Source: AAA044-D11 sp009705075 (GTDB taxonomy: Bacteria; Actinomycetota; Actinomycetes; Nanopelagicales; Nanopelagicaceae). From it: a stretch of DNA of 64,000 nucleotides. The position numbers were made by a program, and so were the translations under genes. The notes under the pieces are model-generated. The model had not been told where the DNA came from. It did not search any database and was given only the letters and a program-made list of their open reading frames with translations. Positions 41,556 through 49,870 of this stretch are shown in pieces (the first letter of the stretch is position 1; every line of letters begins with the position of its first letter). The DNA is taken from positions 992,001 through 1,056,000 of the forward strand of contig OZ254179.1 of NCBI GenBank assembly GCA_965268675.1, in the 5' to 3' direction.

Positions 41556-43024
41556 AGCGCATTATCTACATTCCCTTTGATCATCTACATAAAGAATATG
41601 GTGCGCTCAAAGACGCTGACCCAAAACAAGATCTAATCGCACTTGTAGAGAGCGCTCGAATGACAACCGGGCGCAACTGGCATAAAGAGCGGCTCTTCTT
41701 TCTTATCTCGAGCGCCCGACACTTTGCGAAATCACTTGAGGCCGAAGGCTTCCAAGTTGAATACCTAAAGGCGCCTACAACAATTGATGGCCTAAAAACT
41801 ATCCAGGCGAAACATAAAATCCAAGAAGTTATCTGCGCCGAACCATCCTCACATCGCCAATTCGATGCGCTCAAAGAATTTGGTGCCGCATTTATCCCAA
41901 ATGATTTCTTCTTAACTCCCCGCCCGCTCTTCACCGATTGGGCTAGCTCGCAGAAATCGTTTCTGATGGAAAGCTTTTACAGACTACAACGCACTCGGCT
42001 TAACATTCTTATCGAAAAAGGTAAACCCACTGGTGGAGCCTGGAACTTCGATAAAGAAAATCGCCTGCCGCCACCTAAGCAATATGAGTGGCCGTCTTAC
42101 CTAGAACATTCGCGTGATGAAATAGATCTAGAAGTTGCCAAAGAGTTAGGGATGAGCGCAACCACAACTTGGGCCACAACTCGCACTGGCGCCCTTGCCC
42201 AACTTCGCAATTTCATTGACAACCACTTCGCAACCTTTGGCCCACTCGAAGATGCAATGACCACCGATAACTGGGCGCTGCATCACTCGCTTCTATCGCC
42301 TTATTTGAATAACGGACTTCTCCATGCCGAAGAAGTGATCACCGAAGCGTTAAAAGCTTTCGACGCTGGCAAAATTCCAATCGAATCCTGCGAAGGTTTT
42401 ATCCGACAAATAATTGGCTGGCGCGAATATGTAAATGGCATGTATTGGTTTCTCGGCCCGGATTACCGCGAGAACAACCAACTTGGTGCCAGCCGCAAAT
42501 TGCTTCCGCTATTTACTGACTCCACAAAAACTAAAATGAATTGCATCAAAGAAACTGTCACCGATATAGATAATCGCGCTTGGGTTCATCACATTCCACG
42601 TTTAATGCTTCTTTCAAACCTTGCACTAATAACAGGTACCAACCCACAAGAATTTCTCGATTGGATGCGCGAAGTATTTATCGATGCCTCCGAATGGGTG
42701 ATGGTCCCAAATGTAATTGGAATGGGAGTTCACGCCGATGGCGGAAAGCTGATGACAAAACCATATGCGGCCGGCGGCGCATACATCTCGCGGATGTCCA
42801 ACTACTGCAAAGGTTGTGCCTATAACCCGAAACTTCGCATCGGTGAAACTGCATGCCCATTCACAACTTTGTATTGGGATTTTCTAGATCGCCACAAAGA
42901 AACTTTCGTCAAGAATCACCGCATGAGCCAACAAGTTTTCGGTCTTAACCGCCTGAGTGATTTACCTGAATTGAAGGTGCGTGCAAAAGAAGTACTTGAA
43001 GGCCTAGAGCTGGGTGAAATTTAA
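41552..43024 (+). CDS. phrB: Iron-sulfur (6-4) photolyase / bacterial cryptochrome (FeS-BCP)
   Basis: A 490-residue deoxyribodipyrimidine photolyase-related protein. Starts RIIYIPFDHLHKEYGAL (lumazine antenna domain), and in the FAD domain shows GFIRQIIGWREYVNGMYW, LMLLSNLALITGTNP, GMGVHADGGKLMTKPYAAG and the cysteines NYCKGCAYNP and ETACPF, which with one more Cys ligate a 4Fe-4S cluster in this subfamily. It repairs UV photoproducts with light. Known members use dimethyl-ribityllumazine as antenna, made by the nearby ribH (family knowledge). Confidence 0.92.
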   Translation: MKRIIYIPFDHLHKEYGALKDADPKQDLIALVESARMTTGRNWHKERLFFLISSARHFAKSLEAEGFQVEYLKAPTTIDGLKTIQAKHKIQEVICAEPSSHRQFDALKEFGAAFIPNDFFLTPRPLFTDWASSQKSFLMESFYRLQRTRLNILIEKGKPTGGAWNFDKENRLPPPKQYEWPSYLEHSRDEIDLEVAKELGMSATTTWATTRTGALAQLRNFIDNHFATFGPLEDAMTTDNWALHHSLLSPYLNNGLLHAEEVITEALKAFDAGKIPIESCEGFIRQIIGWREYVNGMYWFLGPDYRENNQLGASRKLLPLFTDSTKTKMNCIKETVTDIDNRAWVHHIPRLMLLSNLALITGTNPQEFLDWMREVFIDASEWVMVPNVIGMGVHADGGKLMTKPYAAGGAYISRMSNYCKGCAYNPKLRIGETACPFTTLYWDFLDRHKETFVKNHRMSQQVFGLNRLSDLPELKVRAKEVLEGLELGEI

Positions 43025-43030
43025 TCTCGA

Positions 43031-43879
43031 CTAAGAAGTAATGTCCTTATGCGCGAAGCGGTTGATTGAGAGCGCGAAGAGAATAATCCCCGAGATGGCG
43101 CAGTAGCTGGCGCCCCGAATCATGATCGACCAATCAATCGTCGTAGATAGCGCATCAAACCAAGAGAAGGCATAGTGCACCGGCAGCCATTCGCGAATCT
43201 TTCCAAGGGCAGTAATCGCATCAAGAATATTGAGCAAGATTGAGATTCCGACCGCAACTCCAACAGCTCCCAGCGGTGCATCGGTACGGACGCTTAGATA
43301 AAAAGCGAGACCAGCTACAAACAAAAGTGAGATCGCAAGATATCCAGTCATAATTGCAATTCGTGAAATTGCAACAGAGTTATTAAATGTTGCACCAAGT
43401 GGCGTCTGAAGTGGTTTGGTTCCAAAAGCAATAGTGCCAACAATCCATGCTGATATCGGCATCAACAAGACTGCTATTGCCGACAAGGTGAGGCTGACTT
43501 TTATCTTCTGAAGAAGTAATCGAGTACGAGGAACTGGTGACGCCAACAAATAACGAAGCGTTGACCAAGAAGCTTCGCTGGCAACAGTGTCACCATTGAA
43601 GAGCGCAATCACAGTGACCAGCAAGAATGGCGTAGCAAAATACAACATCGTAACTGTGAAATTCGCCGCCCCAATAGTTGCAAGACCAATTAGATCTGTC
43701 GTTCCTGAACCAAGCCTTGTTGGTCCCCCGCTATTTCCGGACGGCCCAAATTTCACAGCAATTGCAACCAGGATCGGGAGCGAAAGAATAAATGCATAGG
43801 CAAATGCAGTTCGCTTGCGCTTTAACTGGCGATAGAGCTCTACCGAATAAGGAAGAGTTTTTGCTGCTGAATAACTCAT
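43031..43879 (-). CDS. ABC-2 type transporter permease
   Basis: A 282-residue permease with six hydrophobic segments (about 25-45, 72-100, 130-150, 170-195, 208-228, 255-275) and the amphipathic N terminus YSVELYRQLKRKRTAF typical of ABC-2 exporters. LRYLLASPVPRTRLLLQKI is the coupling region. Its start overlaps the upstream fusion gene by four bases, so it pairs with that gene's ATPase domain. Exported substrate unknown. Confidence 0.85.
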   Translation of the reverse strand: MSYSAAKTLPYSVELYRQLKRKRTAFAYAFILSLPILVAIAVKFGPSGNSGGPTRLGSGTTDLIGLATIGAANFTVTMLYFATPFLLVTVIALFNGDTVASEASWSTLRYLLASPVPRTRLLLQKIKVSLTLSAIAVLLMPISAWIVGTIAFGTKPLQTPLGATFNNSVAISRIAIMTGYLAISLLFVAGLAFYLSVRTDAPLGAVGVAVGISILLNILDAITALGKIREWLPVHYAFSWFDALSTTIDWSIMIRGASYCAISGIILFALSINRFAHKDITS

Positions 43880-46344
43880 TTCTTCTCCTTCCCAATTACC
43901 AAGTCATCGCCGATAAGTTCAAGGAAAATCTCTTCCAAGGTCTCGGATTTGCGATTGCGATTTAAAATCTTCTTCATCGGACCAAATGCGATTAACAACC
44001 CGCGGTGCATCAAAACCACATGGCTACATGTCTGTTGGACTTCAGCCAGCAGGTGCGAAGAGACAATAACTGTGCGACCAGTAGCGGCATATCGCTTGAG
44101 AACATCGCGCATCTCGGCAATCTGCTGTGGATCCAAACCATTTGTTGGCTCATCAAGTACCAGCAGATCAGGTGCCCCAAGCATCGCCTGCGCAATTGCT
44201 AAACGCTGGCGCATACCTTGGCTATATGAACGCACTTTCTTATCGAGCGCAGTTCCTAACTTTGTAATCGCAACTACTTCATCAAGATTTTGATCGCCAT
44301 CGCGGCCAATCGAACGCCAATACAAAGCTAAGTTTTCGCGCCCCGAAAGGTGTGGCAAAAATCCCGGACCTTCAACAAAACTTCCCAGGTTTGCAAGCGC
44401 TGGCGACCCTGGATACACCGGTTTACCATCGATATAAATCGAACCTTCGGTTGGGAAAATCAAACCCATCATCATGCGAAGCGTCGTTGTCTTTCCAGCA
44501 CCATTTGGTCCAAGCAATCCCACAACCTGTCCGCGTTCAACTGTGAATGAGAGATCAGATACTGCGCGATAACCATCTTTATAAACCTTGCCTAAATTCG
44601 CCACTTCAACAAGTGCGGTGCTGCCTTCATGGCTTGGCGCAATCTTTGGTCGACGCACGCGCACATAAACCACTGCAGCAATCAGGGTTACCAAAGCAGC
44701 TATTGGCCACAACAAATTCGCGCCAGATGATTTAGAAGCCGAAGCATTGACCGTGCGATAAGTAAGCGGTGAGAGCGCAGATATTGAATAGAAACGTGAA
44801 AGCTTTGGCAGTTCATAACCTTGATCAGTGCTTGAAATTCCAACTGCAATAACATCGCCCACAGAAGCATCGATGATCGTTGCCGGTAAATTAACTGTTA
44901 TATCTGCGCCAGTCTTTGGAATGTTTACTAATTTAACTGGCGAGATGATGCCATTTGGTTGCGTGATTGCCCCACTTGGCGACTTAGTAACCAGCGAGAA
45001 GAACAGAACTGCATCACCCGTAGTACTTGTTACTCGCACCTTTATCGATGACGGCCCAACAATATTAATTGGCTCGGTAAGTGGCGCTGATTCAAGCAGG
45101 CCGCTCTGGCCAGGTATAAACGCTGGACTAAAACTCGAGATTCCGGATAAAACTCTTGAAACAAGTGCACCACCAGTTCCAATTCCAGGAAGGGATGAAA
45201 TCGCACTTGGGATTCCACCTATTGGATATGAAGCCGCAACTACAGGTGAAACCAACTTCAATTGTTGTTCTGTCGCGCTAATCGGCAACTGCGAACCCGC
45301 GAAAACCTTCGGAATCACCGTTGAATCCTGCAGCGATATCGTTCCATTGGTCTTTGTGAATTGGAAAGTTGGAAATTCGATTTTCTCATTCAACAAATAC
45401 TTCTTAAACCAATCTAGATATTGAGTGCGCAAGTATTCGCTCTGATCCAATCCACCATCATGGCCAGCAGCATGCCAAATCATTGCTAGCGGAAGTTTTG
45501 GATTAGCCTTCTTGATAATCTGCGCTGTCGCATAACTCTCGGTCAATGGAAAGAGTGAATCTGCTTGACCTTGGCTAAGCAAAGTCGGCGCCTTAATTGT
45601 TGAAACAAAATTCGCCGGTGAAACCGATGCCATCAACTTTCGTTCACTCACCGAAGGCTTTCCACTAATTGCAGCGTTGCGATAGGCGTCGCACCACGCT
45701 TGGGTAAATGATCCACACTCACCAAGGTAGGCGTTCTGCAAAGACACAGCAGAGAAAAATGTTCCGGCCCAAACTTTCTTAAATGGCCCAGCAGCCTTTG
45801 ATCCCTCGACAGATTGCGGAAAGAGATCGTTCTGCAAATTACTCCAGGTAATATCTGAAATCACGGCATCAATTCGCGAATCTTGACTCGCTGTCATCAA
45901 TGCATTTGCTCCGCCGTAAGAACTTCCCATAATTCCAACTCGAGGATCGCCAGCTTTATCTTGCTTCACATAACGGCTCTTGCCTAGATATGAAATCAAC
46001 GCTCTCGTATCTTTTACCTCAGCCCCAATTGCATTCATCGCAATCTGGCCGGTTGATTTTCCAAAACCACGTGCAGTCCAAGTTAAAACCGCAAAGCCTT
46101 TTGATGTGAAATATTTTGCATCACTTGCCACAGAATCTTTACTTCCACCAAAACCATGAGCAATCAAAATCGCAGGGGCTGGTGTCTTACTTGGTAGATA
46201 TAAAGAGGTATCAATCGAAACTCCAGGCGCCGTAGTAATCGTTCGAGTAATTACCGAATCTGCCTGAGCACTTATTGGAAAACTGAGAGAAATTAGAGCG
46301 AAGCCCGAGAGAACACTCGTCGCAATAACTCTTGAAATCTTCAC
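43876..46344 (-). CDS. S15-type alpha/beta hydrolase fused to an ABC ATPase
   Basis: An 822-residue fusion. Residues 1-28: signal/anchor. About 30-330: S15/CocE-like alpha/beta hydrolase with AHGFGGSKD, nucleophile elbow GIMGSSYGGA (Ser ~142), and HAAGHDGG carrying the catalytic His. About 380-510: a beta-rich domain like the S15 C-terminal domain. About 543-563: one membrane helix (LLWPIAALVTLIAAVVYVRV). About 575-815: ABC ATPase with LLGPNGAGKTTTLRMMMGL, YSQGMRQRLAIAQAM, LLVLDEPTNGLDPQQ. So an outside hydrolase would be tethered to an inside ATPase for the permease next door. GTG start at 46344. Hydrolase specificity (peptidase or esterase) unknown. Confidence 0.85.
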   Translation of the reverse strand: MKISRVIATSVLSGFALISLSFPISAQADSVITRTITTAPGVSIDTSLYLPSKTPAPAILIAHGFGGSKDSVASDAKYFTSKGFAVLTWTARGFGKSTGQIAMNAIGAEVKDTRALISYLGKSRYVKQDKAGDPRVGIMGSSYGGANALMTASQDSRIDAVISDITWSNLQNDLFPQSVEGSKAAGPFKKVWAGTFFSAVSLQNAYLGECGSFTQAWCDAYRNAAISGKPSVSERKLMASVSPANFVSTIKAPTLLSQGQADSLFPLTESYATAQIIKKANPKLPLAMIWHAAGHDGGLDQSEYLRTQYLDWFKKYLLNEKIEFPTFQFTKTNGTISLQDSTVIPKVFAGSQLPISATEQQLKLVSPVVAASYPIGGIPSAISSLPGIGTGGALVSRVLSGISSFSPAFIPGQSGLLESAPLTEPINIVGPSSIKVRVTSTTGDAVLFFSLVTKSPSGAITQPNGIISPVKLVNIPKTGADITVNLPATIIDASVGDVIAVGISSTDQGYELPKLSRFYSISALSPLTYRTVNASASKSSGANLLWPIAALVTLIAAVVYVRVRRPKIAPSHEGSTALVEVANLGKVYKDGYRAVSDLSFTVERGQVVGLLGPNGAGKTTTLRMMMGLIFPTEGSIYIDGKPVYPGSPALANLGSFVEGPGFLPHLSGRENLALYWRSIGRDGDQNLDEVVAITKLGTALDKKVRSYSQGMRQRLAIAQAMLGAPDLLVLDEPTNGLDPQQIAEMRDVLKRYAATGRTVIVSSHLLAEVQQTCSHVVLMHRGLLIAFGPMKKILNRNRKSETLEEIFLELIGDDLVIGKEKK

Positions 46345-46350
46345 TGCGCA

Positions 46351-46356
46351 ACAGTA
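46351..46356 (-). promoter_or_regulatory. -10 element of the hydrolase-ATPase gene (leaderless pattern)
   Basis: Minus-strand TACTGT, six bases (TGCGCA) ahead of the GTG at 46344, no ribosome site. Confidence 0.4.
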
Positions 46357-46393
46357 TTTGGAATCTCGATGTGCTGCACCTTGAGAACTTCGC

Positions 46394-46399
46394 TATTCT
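46394..46399 (+). promoter_or_regulatory. -10 element of the copper monooxygenase-like gene (leaderless pattern)
   Basis: TATTCT, seven bases (CTGCGCC) ahead of the GTG at 46407; no ribosome site. It favours that GTG over the ATG at 46332. Confidence 0.45.
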
Positions 46400-46406
46400 C
46401 TGCGCC

Positions 46407-47513
46407 GTGAAGGTTAAATCTCTTTCGATTACAGCAGCTCTACTGTTACTTGTTTCACTTCTGCCACAAGTCGCACAAGCCGCCCCCCAGAAGATGAAGC
46501 GCTACACAGTCACAATGCAGAAAGCGCATCTACCCGCAGCCCCAAATAACGGAACCGATGATTACCGTTGCTTCTTGCTCGATCCAAAAGTCACCGAAAA
46601 CTCCATCATTCGCACCATTCAATTCATCCCCCAACAAATGAATTATGTGCACCACGCAATCATTTTCCGTGTCACCGATGCCGATCTTCCAGAAGCAATC
46701 AAGGCCGACAAGAACGGAACTGGTTGGCCATGCTTTGGCGGCTCTGGCCTCGGCGGAATGCTCTCAACTTTCATTTCATCTCCCTGGCTAAGTTCTTGGG
46801 CGCCAGGCCGCGGAAAAGATGTCTCACCTGCAGGTTACGGAACACCGTTTAAAAAAGGTGAACGCTTTGTACTTCAAGTCCACTACAACTTACTTGCGGC
46901 AAACGGTGGAAAATTAGTAACTGATCAATCCAAAATTGTTATGGAAGCAATTCCAGCCAAAGGTGCGACGGTAAAACAATTACATGTTGAACTCTTCCCA
47001 GCCCCTGTTGAACTCGCTTGCCCTGCAGGTGTCACCGGACCACTCTGCGATCGCAAGAAATCACTTATCGATCTTGCAGCGCGCACCAGTACAAACAGCG
47101 CCTTTGAATCCACCGGAATCAATGTTCTCTGCGGCCAAGATCCCTTCAAGCCAACCGCATCTTTAACTTCACGATGCGACAAAGTTATTAACTCAGATTT
47201 CAATGTAATCGCAGCAGCGCCTCACATGCACCTCTTGGGTCGCTCATTGAAGTTAACTCTCAATCCTGGAACACCAGGTGAAAAGACTCTTCTAAACGTC
47301 ACCAATTACAACTTTGATGACCAATCCTCGACAGTCTTAAAGAATCCAGTCCCAGTAAAAGCGGGTGACACTATCCGAGTCGAATGCACATTTGATCCAA
47401 CTCTGCGCCAGAAGATTCCTCAACTTAAATCCCTTGCACCTCGATATGTAACTTGGGGCGAAGGTTCATCCGATGAAATGTGTCTCGGAGTTATTGCAGC
47501 CACAAAGGCGTAA
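46407..47513 (+). CDS. Copper type II (DBH/PHM-like) monooxygenase-like secreted protein
   Basis: About 368 residues from the GTG at 46407, giving a clean signal peptide (LSITAALLLLVSLLPQVAQA). Resembles the two-domain ascorbate-dependent copper monooxygenase fold: YVHHAIIF (first copper site), APHMHLLGR (His-x-His of the second domain) and WGEGSSDEMCLG, which matches the C-terminal copper-Met block of the family. Several cysteines for disulfides (YRC, CPAG, LCDR, CGQD, SRCDK). Substrate is unknown; bacterial members are seldom characterised. Divergent from the S15-ABC fusion. Confidence 0.75.
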   Translation: MKVKSLSITAALLLLVSLLPQVAQAAPQKMKRYTVTMQKAHLPAAPNNGTDDYRCFLLDPKVTENSIIRTIQFIPQQMNYVHHAIIFRVTDADLPEAIKADKNGTGWPCFGGSGLGGMLSTFISSPWLSSWAPGRGKDVSPAGYGTPFKKGERFVLQVHYNLLAANGGKLVTDQSKIVMEAIPAKGATVKQLHVELFPAPVELACPAGVTGPLCDRKKSLIDLAARTSTNSAFESTGINVLCGQDPFKPTASLTSRCDKVINSDFNVIAAAPHMHLLGRSLKLTLNPGTPGEKTLLNVTNYNFDDQSSTVLKNPVPVKAGDTIRVECTFDPTLRQKIPQLKSLAPRYVTWGEGSSDEMCLGVIAATKA

Positions 47514-47522
47514 GAAAAAGTT

Positions 47523-47672
47523 TTAGTTGTTTTTCACATATTCAGAAGCATGAGGAAAACCATTAGCTGCAAGCTTCTCAGCAATATCTGCCTTCACGGC
47601 CTGCACGACCTTATGTGTTCCGTTGCAATTCTTCTCTGGATCGGTGGAGTAACCACACTGACAAGCTCCCAT
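47523..47672 (-). CDS. 49-residue CDGSH-like small protein
   Basis: A short minus-strand frame starting ATG at 47672. It begins MGACQCGYSTDPEKNCNGTH, very close to the iron-sulfur CDGSH pattern (CxC-x2-S/T ... C-D-G-x-H; here the Asp is Asn). The rest (VVQAVKADIAEKLAANGFP) is helical. Small size, codon use and the motif support a real gene. A 2Fe-2S-binding role is inference. Confidence 0.65.
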   Translation of the reverse strand: MGACQCGYSTDPEKNCNGTHKVVQAVKADIAEKLAANGFPHASEYVKNN

Positions 47673-47767
47673 GGCAAATCTCGTTTCTAATTGAAGTTAC
47701 CAAAACTTTATCCGATTCGAACACAAATATCGCCCTGAGATTCTCTTGAAATACTCATCCAACTTGT

Positions 47768-47773
47768 TATTCT
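47768..47773 (+). promoter_or_regulatory. Promoter -10 of the small lipoprotein gene (leaderless pattern)
   Basis: TATTCT, six bases (CTCCCA) ahead of the ATG at 47780; TTGAAA at 47746-47751 gives a -35 at 16-base spacing. No ribosome site. Confidence 0.5.
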
Positions 47774-47779
47774 CTCCCA

Positions 47780-47986
47780 ATGAAGAGAGTAGCCCTGTTG
47801 ATCCTTGTACTTGCATTCCCATTGACGTTGACCAGTTGCGGTGGCAATAAGACGGAAGAACCAACCAACAAAGTTTCTTACTCCAAGTGCATTGAGACAG
47901 AGGCAGCCAAACTATTGGATGAAACCGGCTCAAACCTGGATTACGCCAATGAAATGGCAGCGAAAGCTTGTGAAGCGCTGAAGTAA
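47780..47986 (+). CDS. Small putative lipoprotein
   Basis: A 68-residue protein with a lipoprotein signal: positively charged start KR, hydrophobic core, and lipobox LTSC at residues 17-20, so the mature 49-residue part is probably lipid-anchored outside the membrane. Mature part is charged with two more cysteines (SKCIE, KACEALK). No family recognised. Confidence 0.65.
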   Translation: MKRVALLILVLAFPLTLTSCGGNKTEEPTNKVSYSKCIETEAAKLLDETGSNLDYANEMAAKACEALK

Positions 47987-48008
47987 TTCAAGCGTTGCAA
48001 CCTCCCCC

Positions 48009-48380
48009 ATGAATTACCCAGCGATTCGCAAAACCCTGCAAGCAGGATCCATAGTTTTTGGCGCATCCGCACTATTTCTTTTAATACTCCCGGAACTATT
48101 TCTCGATCTTTTAGCCCTAGACACCAGTGATGACTTAATCTGGTCAATGCGCATGATTGGCATAACAGTCTTTGCCCTCGCCGGAAACATGTGGAACAAC
48201 GCATCTCAGAGCAGTGATAATCGCGTTGGCAACGTCGCAAAAGTAATGTGTATCAGCGCAACAGCACTCGGAGTTCTAACTCTAATGATCCCAGCAGAAC
48301 TAACCTGGTTCACCTACGCATATGCCGCAGTTGGCTTTGGATTTGGGATTTCTTACTTAGTTAATATGGTGCGGAAGTAG
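48009..48380 (+). CDS. Four-helix membrane protein, unknown
   Basis: A 123-residue membrane protein with about four hydrophobic segments (15-35, 46-60, 78-95, 98-118) and a conserved-looking DDLIWSMRMIGITVFALAGNMW. Start 23 bases after the lipoprotein gene. No domain recognised; resembles small uncharacterised actinobacterial membrane proteins. Confidence 0.6.
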   Translation: MNYPAIRKTLQAGSIVFGASALFLLILPELFLDLLALDTSDDLIWSMRMIGITVFALAGNMWNNASQSSDNRVGNVAKVMCISATALGVLTLMIPAELTWFTYAYAAVGFGFGISYLVNMVRK

Positions 48381-48421
48381 AACTCGAAGTTCCCTTAACT
48401 CTTAATCACCAGGTTTGTCAG

Positions 48422-48589
48422 TTATCTGACTAGTATCTTTCTTATTTTCTTAATCCCCAACCAAGCTCCCAGAGTCACCGATCCGCAGGACAGAGCTAAG
48501 AACCCCGTCACAACAAGATTGCCATCTGGCAAGGCCCACCCGAGAGATGCTCCGATGATTGCGCCGAACATAAAGACCAACTTATTCAT
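48422..48589 (-). CDS. Small two-helix membrane protein
   Basis: About 55 residues from the ATG at 48589 (MNKLVFMFGAIIGASLGWAL), chosen because GAGGAG lies upstream and it overlaps the DUF167 gene stop by eight bases, as in coupled genes. Two hydrophobic segments; a basic tail KKIRKILVR. No family recognised. Confidence 0.5.
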   Translation of the reverse strand: MNKLVFMFGAIIGASLGWALPDGNLVVTGFLALSCGSVTLGAWLGIKKIRKILVR

Positions 48590-48866
48590 TACATAACTCC
48601 TCATACCTCTTACTTATTACTTCGCTATCCCCGGTCACTTGAATGCGCTTATCTCGTGATAGTTCACCCGAGATTATTGTGAAGTCTCTTGATCTAAGCC
48701 CAAATGCTTTGGCGAGTTCTTTAAGAATTGCGCTATTAGCTTTGCCATCTACTGCAGGGGCTTGCACTGCAACTACAAGGCGAGGTGGGTCACCTGCAGT
48801 GCCACCGACTTTGTTGTTGGATGAGTTAGCTCGGACCCGAATAGCGAATGTGAAAGCGGGGGTCAT
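48582..48866 (-). CDS. DUF167/YggU family protein
   Basis: A 94-residue DUF167 protein: TFAIRVRANSSNNKVGG, VVAVQAPAVDGKANSAILKE, ALAKAFGL-like core (LAKAFGLRSRDFTIISGELSRDK). Family role unsettled; small cytoplasmic alpha/beta protein. Followed by a small membrane protein gene with which it overlaps. Confidence 0.85.
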   Translation of the reverse strand: MTPAFTFAIRVRANSSNNKVGGTAGDPPRLVVAVQAPAVDGKANSAILKELAKAFGLRSRDFTIISGELSRDKRIQVTGDSEVISKRYEELCNE

Positions 48867-48919
48867 TGGATAAGTGTGGCACTTCTACGTTTGAAAATAT
48901 GTCTGTCAGTCCCCCACCA

Positions 48920-48925
48920 TAAAAT
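48920..48925 (+). promoter_or_regulatory. -10 element of the 95-residue protein gene (leaderless pattern)
   Basis: TAAAAT, six bases (CTCACC) ahead of the ATG at 48932, no ribosome site. Confidence 0.4.
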
Positions 48926-48931
48926 CTCACC

Positions 48932-49219
48932 ATGGACTTTTCACTTGAGAGGATTCGCACCCTCTATCCCGACAGCGATGACGAGCAATATTTACTCGAA
49001 ATCTCTTGGCTCTATCACCGCATTGTTTTGACCGGTTCCCAAATTCCAGTGATAGACCTATCTTACGAATTAGTTTTATCTGAAGAGTTCGTAGGTGAAT
49101 GTGTGAGCTATGCAATGGAACTTGGCTATCTGACAAATCCAAAGCGGGGTTCTTTTGGTGGGCACATAACACCCAAGGCCCTGCGCAAGTTAAAGCAAGT
49201 GGGAAAGCATCGGGAGTAA
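48932..49219 (+). CDS. Hypothetical protein, possibly winged-helix
   Basis: A 95-residue acidic-start protein (FSLERIRTLYPDSDDEQYLL). The second half, with SYAMELGYLTNPKRGSFGGHITPKALRKL, has the helix-turn-strand feel of a winged helix, with a basic loop that could touch DNA. No family recognised. It lies at the border between core genes and the accessory region. Confidence 0.5.
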   Translation: MDFSLERIRTLYPDSDDEQYLLEISWLYHRIVLTGSQIPVIDLSYELVLSEEFVGECVSYAMELGYLTNPKRGSFGGHITPKALRKLKQVGKHRE

Positions 49220-49304
49220 GCGGTTGTTTAAACAGGACAGCAAGACATGGAAATGTCAGTAAGAGATGTTAATCTTTTATTCAGTTCAATAATGAGGAGA
49301 AGGC

Positions 49305-49709
49305 ATGAGCGAAGTAATTGCAGGAATAATTATAAATAATGAAACTTTGATTTTTATTGACTTCGATCGACCGGTTTGGAAGAACGTAAATTTTCCAGAT
49401 AACAGATGTATTCCAACGCTTAACTACTTTGTCGCTGATGGAATTCTGGGAGCGGCTAGTAAGGAGAATTTAGAGAGCCTCGGTTTAAGCACAAAGTATA
49501 TTGGTAGCGACTTCTCAGGTATTGAATCTTCGGTTGAGCTAGATGCTGCACGCACAAAGATCTATGAACATGCCTCAATTCCTATTGAATATTTTCACCC
49601 AAATAACAGTGATATTCATATTGAGAAGGATCTAGCCAAATTCTCAATTAAAATTACTTCCAAACAAATTTCAGAAAGTGAATTCACGAAAATAATTAGG
49701 CCGAGGTGA
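49305..49709 (+). CDS. Hypothetical protein at the start of the accessory region
   Basis: A 134-residue protein with a good ribosome site (ATGAGGAGAAGGC before the ATG). IAGIIINNETLIFIDFDRPVW and alternating polar/hydrophobic strands suggest an alpha/beta or beta fold; no motif recognised. AT-richer than the genes to its left. Followed by 161 bases of AT-rich non-coding DNA. Confidence 0.5.
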   Translation: MSEVIAGIIINNETLIFIDFDRPVWKNVNFPDNRCIPTLNYFVADGILGAASKENLESLGLSTKYIGSDFSGIESSVELDAARTKIYEHASIPIEYFHPNNSDIHIEKDLAKFSIKITSKQISESEFTKIIRPR

Positions 49710-49870
49710 CAGCAATCGCTCAAATTGCGAATTTTTCTCTAGTTTTAATACAACTTATTAATATTCGCTGTGACTATTTTTTATTGTCTGAGTAAATTAC
49801 ACTCCGTGCTTTCCAAAGAATCACAATTGTATACTTTCCCGAAACTGGATGCTTTTGGTGCGAATTACTC

